Source: an uncultured Eubacteriales bacterium
GTDB taxonomy: Bacteria; Bacillota; Clostridia; Oscillospirales; Acutalibacteraceae
Direction: 5' to 3'
Length of the DNA: 64,000 nt
Assembly: GCA_900540235.1 (NCBI GenBank)
Contig: UQEY01000005.1
Coordinates: 1-64,000 of the forward strand
The first letter of the stretch is position 1. Every line of letters starts with the position of its first letter. The notes beneath the pieces are model-generated. The model was not told the origin of the DNA. It saw nothing but the letters and a program-made list of their open reading frames with translations, and did no database searches. Positions 59,371 to 64,000 of this stretch are shown piece after piece. The position numbers and the translations under genes were made by a program.

Positions 59371-60471
59371 ATGATTAAAGTAACACTATCTAATGAAATA
59401 TTAAAATATATAACCGAAATTGATAAGAACAGATACAATGTGTCTTCTGTAAAATTATCTCCGAATATCGCTAATAAATTGCGTAAAAATTCTAAGAAGA
59501 AAAGTTCTTATGCCTCAAATAAAATCGAAGGTAATCCACTGACTGAAAATCAGGTTGACGAAGTAATAGAAAATGATGAACGAAAACACTTTTTAAAGCC
59601 TGAGCAGGAAGTAAGAAACTATTTTTTAGCTTTAAACTATTTGGAAGAAAAAGCGAAAAGCAAAGCACCTTTTTCAAAAGAACTGATTTTAGATGTTCAG
59701 AAATTAGTTGAAAAAGGTGCGTCAAAGGAAAAAATCGGATTAAGAGGTCCTATGCCACCGGGTGTGCTTTTTGCTGTTTATGATTCAAAAACAGGCAATG
59801 CCGATTATATTCCACCCGAAGCCAAAGATATACCCGAACTCATAGATGACTTGGTAGAGTATGTGAATACTACCGATGATCACCCGTTGATTGTCGCTGC
59901 CATAGTTCATTATCAGCTTGTGACGATTCACCCGTTTGAAGACGGTAACGGCAGAACTGCAAGGCTGCTTTCAGGCTATATTTTGGATATTAACGGTTAT
60001 GGTTTTAACGGTATAGGCTCGCTTGAAGAATATTTTGCTTATGATGTTGATGAGTATTATAATTCGATTCAAATGGGACTTCCAGCATTGTATTATTCAG
60101 GCAGAGATAATCCGCCGCATTCTGAAATTTGGATTAACTACTTTTTGAGAATGGTTTTGCTGTATTCAAATAAGGTTTGCGATTTGCAGTTGAGCTCAAA
60201 TTCCGATGAAGTCGCCGGCAGTATTTCGTATCTTAAAGCGAGAGAAAAAGAATTGCTTTTGTTTTTGATACAAAATTATAACCGAGAATTTACACCCAAA
60301 GAGGTGAGCGAAGAAATCGGTGTTACAAATAAAACGATAATTAATCGCCTGGCTGTTTTATCGAAGAATGGCTTTGTTGTACCGAATTTGGTTAAACAAA
60401 GAGTTCGCTCGTATGAATTGAGTGATTTTACTAAAAATCATAAAAAAGAAATTGTAGATAAGATAAAATAA
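59371..60471 (+). CDS. Fic family protein, class II, with C-terminal winged helix
   Basis: The 366-residue product has the N-terminal inhibitory motif SNKIEG (S49, E53, G54), the Fic core HPFEDGNGRTARLL with the catalytic His and an intact NGR loop, and a C-terminal winged helix (FTPKEVSEEIGVTNKTIINRLAVLSKNGF). The enzyme should AMPylate targets, with self-inhibition by the internal Glu. GGGAGG lies upstream of the ATG at 59371. Confidence 0.92.
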   Translation: MIKVTLSNEILKYITEIDKNRYNVSSVKLSPNIANKLRKNSKKKSSYASNKIEGNPLTENQVDEVIENDERKHFLKPEQEVRNYFLALNYLEEKAKSKAPFSKELILDVQKLVEKGASKEKIGLRGPMPPGVLFAVYDSKTGNADYIPPEAKDIPELIDDLVEYVNTTDDHPLIVAAIVHYQLVTIHPFEDGNGRTARLLSGYILDINGYGFNGIGSLEEYFAYDVDEYYNSIQMGLPALYYSGRDNPPHSEIWINYFLRMVLLYSNKVCDLQLSSNSDEVAGSISYLKAREKELLLFLIQNYNREFTPKEVSEEIGVTNKTIINRLAVLSKNGFVVPNLVKQRVRSYELSDFTKNHKKEIVDKIK

Positions 60472-60529
60472 CAATTAAGATATTTATATCATTACAGGTA
60501 TCTTTGAGATTGAAAAAGGAGATATACTA

Positions 60530-60562
60530 TGGCAATGTATTGGCGTTTAAGAAATATCTGAT
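60530..60562 (+). pseudogene. Ten-codon frame with strong ribosome site, likely remnant
   Basis: AAAGGAGATATACT precedes ATG and codes MAMYWRLRNI before a stop. The start signal is good but the frame is far too short, so this may be the 5' end of a gene lost by deletion, or a leader peptide. A hairpin AATAGTTT / AAACTATT (60581-60612) follows. Confidence 0.25.
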
Positions 60563-60630
60563 TGCATAAAGCTATGTTAAATAGTTTTATGCTGAAAAGC
60601 TATAAACTATTTTAATTTAGGAGAACAATC

Positions 60631-61728
60631 ATGATATTTCAAAACAATATTATCAAAGAATATTTAAAAAATGTGTATTTTATTACCGGAACACCATGTG
60701 GCGGAAAAACAACAATTTCCCGCACGCTTGCAAAGAAATACAATTTTCTGGTTTATGATGTTGACGAAAGATTTGACAGTCAAGTGAAGCTTATAGATTC
60801 AATACATCAACCTGCTATGAATAAGCATTTTGAAAATGCAGACGAATTTTTTTGTAGAAGTGTTGAAGAATACAAAGATTGGCTTTTTGACAATACGAGA
60901 GAACAGCTTGATATTGTGTTGCTCGATTTGATTCGTCTTTCGCAAAATCAAATTGTATTATGTGACTGTCATTTGACAACGGAATTGGCTGATGAAATAA
61001 CCGAACGCTCAAGAATTGTATTTTTAATTAAGGAACCGTCTAATCTGATTGATGATTATTGCAATCGAAAAGACCATAAAGACTTTGACGAATATATAAA
61101 TTCTGCATCAAATGTTGAATTTGCAAAAAAGAACTGCAACGAAACATTAAAAAGACTTCATTTAGAAAACTATACGAAGATAAAAAATAGTGATTATTTT
61201 TGGCTTGAACGAAATGAAAATAGCACGGTTGAGGAAACTGTTAAAAAAGTTGAGCATTTTTTCGGTTTTGATGCAATAAAAAACGAGGTGCAAATAGAAA
61301 AACTGCAAAGCAACAGCAAACTTTGGAGTCAAACGATTGACTATGCGAAGGACTGTACTTGGAGTGTCGGAAAACATTTAGCAGAACTGTTAAGAGAAGA
61401 TGTTTTTCAAGACTATGAATGTGTTTTTGCGGCGCTGAGCGGCGATAAAATCATAGGTTTTTGTACTTTTCTTGAAACCGATTATTATCCTGAAAATTGC
61501 TATTTTCCGTGGATAAGTTCAATTTTTGTTGATGAAAAATATCGAGGTAACCGAATTAGTGAAAAGCTTATCCAAACTGCAATAAATCACGCTCGCAAGT
61601 TTGGATTTGATAAAGTTTATATTCCGTCAAATATAATCGGTCTTTATGAAAAGTATGGCTTTCATAAAATAGATGAGCTTAAGAATTATGACGGTGAAAT
61701 TGATAATATATTTATGAAAGAAATATAA
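60631..61728 (+). CDS. Fusion of P-loop kinase-like domain and GNAT acetyltransferase
   Basis: The 365-residue product has Walker A GTPCGGKT (20-27), then YDVDERF and VLCDCH resembling small nucleoside/antibiotic-kinase P-loop proteins, followed by a GNAT domain (about 220-365) with ISSIFVDEKYRGNRISEKLIQTAINHARKFGFDKVYIPS and LYEKYGFHKI, the acetyl-CoA loop and C-terminal strand. A two-step modifier, for example of an antibiotic or nucleotide, is conceivable. GGAGAAC precedes the ATG. Confidence 0.85.
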   Translation: MIFQNNIIKEYLKNVYFITGTPCGGKTTISRTLAKKYNFLVYDVDERFDSQVKLIDSIHQPAMNKHFENADEFFCRSVEEYKDWLFDNTREQLDIVLLDLIRLSQNQIVLCDCHLTTELADEITERSRIVFLIKEPSNLIDDYCNRKDHKDFDEYINSASNVEFAKKNCNETLKRLHLENYTKIKNSDYFWLERNENSTVEETVKKVEHFFGFDAIKNEVQIEKLQSNSKLWSQTIDYAKDCTWSVGKHLAELLREDVFQDYECVFAALSGDKIIGFCTFLETDYYPENCYFPWISSIFVDEKYRGNRISEKLIQTAINHARKFGFDKVYIPSNIIGLYEKYGFHKIDELKNYDGEIDNIFMKEI

Positions 61729-61737
61729 AGAAAAAGC

Positions 61738-61783
61738 GTAGGGGCAGATTATTGCAAAATTTACAATAACTGCCCCTTTTTTT
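61738..61783. terminator. F2-like palindrome acting as terminator
   Basis: GTAGGGGCAGATTATTG and CAATAACTGCCCC with seven T. It has the CGTAGGGGC lead of the F2 repeats but a longer, changed stem. Confidence 0.8.
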
Positions 61784-61788
61784 GAATG

Positions 61789-62010
61789 TTAAATTGTGGT
61801 TATTTTTATGCTTTTATTAAACTTGTATTTTTTTACAAAACAAGCAAGAATACTTTTAATAAATTCAAAGTTAATTTTGTCAATTGCAATTTGAATATCA
61901 TTTTCATTTTTTCTTATTTCATCAACAATTTTGGCTAAAGTCTTGAGATTTATTACAACCAAATTATATGTATTTGCAGGGATTTCTTCGACACTTCTTT
62001 CAGTTGACAA
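61789..62010 (-). CDS. Small ORF downstream of the HEPN gene, unknown
   Basis: The frame codes 73 residues (MSTERSVEEIPANTYNLVVI and on, ending KSIKITTI) with plausible helix/strand content. No good ribosome site precedes the TTG at 62010, and no other frame competes. It follows the HEPN stop by ten bases. It could be a third gene of the cassette or the end of a lost gene. Confidence 0.35.
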   Translation of the reverse strand: MSTERSVEEIPANTYNLVVINLKTLAKIVDEIRKNENDIQIAIDKINFEFIKSILACFVKKYKFNKSIKITTI

Positions 62011-62019
62011 AATAAATAT

Positions 62020-62349
62020 TTAATTTTTAAGTACTTCTAACAATTCAGGAATGTCGTTTTTCAATGTATCAAACACTACATTCAAATCAACATTGCCGTA
62101 ATCGTGAACAATTCGGTTTCTTAAACCGGATATGGCGCTCCAGGGAATATCCGGATTTGAATTTTTGTAGTCTTCGGTTAAATTTTTTGCGTTTTCGGAA
62201 ATTTGAATCATACGAAACAGCATTGAATCTAAAAGAATATCGTTTTTCGAAAGCTGTTCTATATCAACGGTTTCCATATGATAAATTATAAATTCCAAAT
62301 CGGAAATGATTTTATTTAAATAATAGCTGTTGTCTTTCACATTATCCAT
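62020..62349 (-). CDS. HepT-like HEPN toxin (DUF86)
   Basis: The 109-residue helical protein carries RNRIVHDY at residues 77-84, the RX4HXY RNase motif of type VII HEPN toxins; Tyr84 is the residue that the partner enzyme AMPylates in known cases. It overlaps the MntA-like gene by eight bases, so the two are co-translated. It should cut RNA unless modified. Confidence 0.9.
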   Translation of the reverse strand: MDNVKDNSYYLNKIISDLEFIIYHMETVDIEQLSKNDILLDSMLFRMIQISENAKNLTEDYKNSNPDIPWSAISGLRNRIVHDYGNVDLNVVFDTLKNDIPELLEVLKN

Positions 62350-62815
62350 AAATTTTAATGCCGTCCTTTAATATTTCTTTCGTTAAATCGGGATTGTTAT
62401 TTATTTGATTGATATCCAATGCGTCAACTTTTTTGCAGAGTGATAACCGTAATTCCTCAACCAATCCAAAAAATTTAATACCCTTGATGTCAACACAAAT
62501 CAGCAAATCAATATCGCTTTTTTCGGTAGCCTTTCCTTTTGCATATGAACCAAATAAATAACAGTATTCGGCATTATATTTTTCAAGTATTGGCTTGCAT
62601 TTGTTTTTTATATATTCAACAGTAACTATGCCGTGCTCCTCATCAATAGGATTTATTTCTTTTAGCTTTTCGATTATATAGTTATACTTGATTGTGCCCG
62701 TTTTTGTATCATCATTTTCATAAGTGATATATGAGCGTAAAGAAATTCCGAGCAGTTTTGCCGTTTGTTGTTGAGTCAGTTCTTTCTCAATTCTCAAGTT
62801 TTTTAGAACATTCAT
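62342..62815 (-). CDS. HTH-fused MntA nucleotidyltransferase antitoxin
   Basis: The 157-residue product joins an N-terminal XRE-type HTH (about 3-35: LRIEKELTQQQTAKLLGISLRSYITYEND) with a minimal nucleotidyltransferase (about 66-157) holding GSYAKG (89-94) and SDIDLL with Asp101 and Asp103. It should AMPylate the HEPN partner. Ordinary MntA lacks a DNA-binding domain. ATG at 62815 follows AGAGGTG by five bases. Confidence 0.9.
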   Translation of the reverse strand: MNVLKNLRIEKELTQQQTAKLLGISLRSYITYENDDTKTGTIKYNYIIEKLKEINPIDEEHGIVTVEYIKNKCKPILEKYNAEYCYLFGSYAKGKATEKSDIDLLICVDIKGIKFFGLVEELRLSLCKKVDALDINQINNNPDLTKEILKDGIKIYG

Positions 62816-62833
62816 AATTGCACCTCTGATTGA

Positions 62834-62883
62834 ATTATAATGCAATATTTGCATATTGTCAACCCAAAATGTGCAAATATTGC
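62834..62883 (-). promoter_or_regulatory. Consensus promoter of mntA-hepT with inverted operator pair
   Basis: On the minus strand TTGACA (62857-62862), a 17-base spacer and TATAAT (62834-62839). GCAATATTTGC occupies the spacer (62842-62852), and its exact inverted copy GCAAATATTGC lies upstream (62873-62883). A third partial copy GCAAATATGG starts near 62904. The sites overlap the polymerase-binding region, so the HTH-fused MntA probably represses its own operon. Confidence 0.88.
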
Positions 62884-63109
62884 GTGTCTATAGAAATATT
62901 ATATGCAAATATGGCTATTTTATTCAAATCAAAATTATTTTCGCCGAGCAAATTAACTTGCTGTTGAAATGTAACGAAAAATAACTTTTCAAAAGAATTG
63001 AAATGATTTTTAAACTTTTAAAAATATTTCGAAACTTTACAAAAACATTTTGAAACTTGTTGAATAATTTTGAAAAAATACATCATAAAAGAATGAACGA
63101 AAGCAAAAA

Positions 63110-63146
63110 CAAAACGCTGTAGAAATCTTATCCTACAGCGTTTTGC
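63110..63146. terminator. Bidirectional terminator
   Basis: CAAAACGCTGTAG / CTACAGCGTTTTG, 13-bp stem with a ten-base loop. Confidence 0.88.
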
Positions 63147-63161
63147 TATTAAATATTCATT

Positions 63162-63266
63162 TTAAATTCTTGCCATAACCGACAGGCAGGCTTTGTAGCC
63201 TTCAACCAAAGACTTCATTTCGCTGTAATGAATAAGCTTTTTGTAAGCGTCGTTGATTGTGTCAAG
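63162..63266 (-). pseudogene. 3' remnant of a gene
   Basis: One minus-strand frame reads DTINDAYKKLIHYSEMKSLV and continues EGYKACLSVMARI to a stop, a protein-like C-terminus. Stop codons lie just upstream in frame, so only a fragment is left. It lies directly downstream of the recombinase. Confidence 0.35.
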
Positions 63267-63295
63267 TTATTTAAATTTTTTCTATTTCAAAATTT

Positions 63296-64000
63296 TTACG
63301 CAATATGGTCGAGGTATTTTGGTTTTGTTTCGTTCAGGTAATCGACAAGTTGCTCATAAACATCCATAAACTTGAAATTGATTGTAATATCGCCGTTTTT
63401 ATGAACAAGAATCGAGTCAACGAGTTCACATAAAATCGGACGGGTAAGTTTATCGATTTTGCCGAACTGCGTAAATTTTTTGATAAAGTCGCTTTGATTA
63501 ACTTGTACCGATTTCTCACTTTCTATCGTTTTTTCGTATTCTGCAATTTTTATATTTAAGTCGGCAATTTTGCTTGCCATATTTTCTTTAAGCGTTGTAT
63601 ACTCGTCAAGTGTGATGATATTCGCCTTGTAATCGGGGTAAAGGTCGAGCGATATTTTTTTAATGTTTTCTCTGTCGCTTTTCAGCTTGTCGAGTGCTTT
63701 TTTGGTAAGCGTATCGCCGTTTTTCACGGCTTGTTTATTGATTTTATCAAGAATTTTTTCAAGCTCAACAGCCGTGTCAATCATATTTTGAATAGACGAA
63801 AGCACCGTTTTTTCAAGCACATCAATGCGAATTGAATGAGGCGAACAGGCGGTTTTGCTCTTTTTGCTTGCTGTGACGCAACGGTAATATTTGTAAACTC
63901 CGTAAGCGTGATTGTTAACTTTTTTGCTCATTGCACGGTGGCAGTCGGCACATTTTACAAAGCCGGAAAACAGGTCAACTTCCGTCTTTTTAGGCGAAGT
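63296..64000 (-). CDS. Large serine recombinase, C-terminal part (runs off the window)
   Basis: The visible 234 residues begin mid-gene (KTEVDLFSGFVKCADCHRAM) with a zinc-ribbon (CADC, later RCVTASKKSKTACSPHSI), then the long coiled coil (about 63450-63800, LEKILDKINKQ to KIAEYEKTIESE) and the closing strand DITINFKFMDVYEQL. The frame stays open to base 64000, so the catalytic serine domain lies beyond the edge. This type moves integrative elements. Confidence 0.85.
   Translation of the reverse strand, partial: TSPKKTEVDLFSGFVKCADCHRAMSKKVNNHAYGVYKYYRCVTASKKSKTACSPHSIRIDVLEKTVLSSIQNMIDTAVELEKILDKINKQAVKNGDTLTKKALDKLKSDRENIKKISLDLYPDYKANIITLDEYTTLKENMASKIADLNIKIAEYEKTIESEKSVQVNQSDFIKKFTQFGKIDKLTRPILCELVDSILVHKNGDITINFKFMDVYEQLVDYLNETKPKYLDHIA

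Larger units (their letters stand above)
62816..63295. other. Promoter-operator region and remnant-containing interval
   Basis: Holds the mntA promoter and operators (62834-62912), an AT-rich stretch without features (about 62920-63100), the terminator at 63110-63146 and a gene remnant at 63162-63266. Confidence 0.55.

Noticed and set aside
1..64000. CRISPR arrays, rRNA genes, prophage structural genes
   Set aside because: No regularly spaced repeats with unique spacers, no rRNA-like stretch and no capsid, tail or terminase motifs were seen.

Overview
The window reads as chromosomal DNA of a low-to-moderate GC Gram-positive anaerobe of the Clostridia, most like a gut Oscillospirales/Ruminococcaceae relative. 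The reasons are the gene order dnaA-dnaN-S4-recF-remB-gyrB-gyrA and rpmH-rnpA-yidD-yidC-jag-mnmE-mnmG-rsmG-noc-parA-parB-serS, a SleB-type germination hydrolase, a spoVAD remnant, and many AGGAG-type ribosome sites with some TTG starts. I cannot name the species.

The centre is the replication origin. The dnaA-dnaN gap (11175-11429) holds several DnaA-box-like sites and, next to dnaN, a DnaA box, three C residues and a run of TAC trinucleotides, as in the Bacillus basal unwinding element. Rightward from dnaA nearly all genes are on the + strand. About 30 kb away, between noc and parA, lie three parS-like 16-bp palindromes; parA-parB follow.

1-9.6 kb: SleB hydrolase and a small membrane protein, an 8-oxoguanine glycosylase, rsmE, a GT2 glycosyltransferase, class II aldolase, and a leftward folate cluster (folE, a DUF559 nuclease-like gene, folP, folB, folK). 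A degenerate LCP-like protein sits back to back with dnaA. 9.8-33 kb: origin genes, an LCP ligase, azlCD, hisHF, tRNA-Ser(CGA), a DUF3048 protein, serC-serA behind a structured leader, an HTH regulator and an MTA/SAH nucleosidase. 33-45 kb: the rpmH-to-serS block. 45-53 kb: metabolic genes, including an Fe-alcohol dehydrogenase, a stand-alone E2-type acyltransferase, and a GH4 glycosidase operon with a GPH symporter and a membrane-bound EEP-domain protein. A RAYT transposase and a truncated spoVAD are also here.

53.4-64 kb is accessory: a RhuM-like/Doc pair, a KilA-N protein with a perfect 32-bp palindrome inside its gene, a DinB-like protein, a LysR/YeiH pair, a class II Fic protein, a P-loop/GNAT fusion, an HTH-fused MntA nucleotidyltransferase with a HepT-like HEPN partner (type VII toxin-antitoxin) under a repeat-decorated promoter, and the C-terminal part of a large serine recombinase that runs off the right edge.

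Several families of short palindromic repeats are spread between genes. Many lie within a few bases of the stop codon of a leftward gene. Two copies of one family lie inside the coding sequence of the RAYT transposase, which suggests a REP/RAYT-type relationship.
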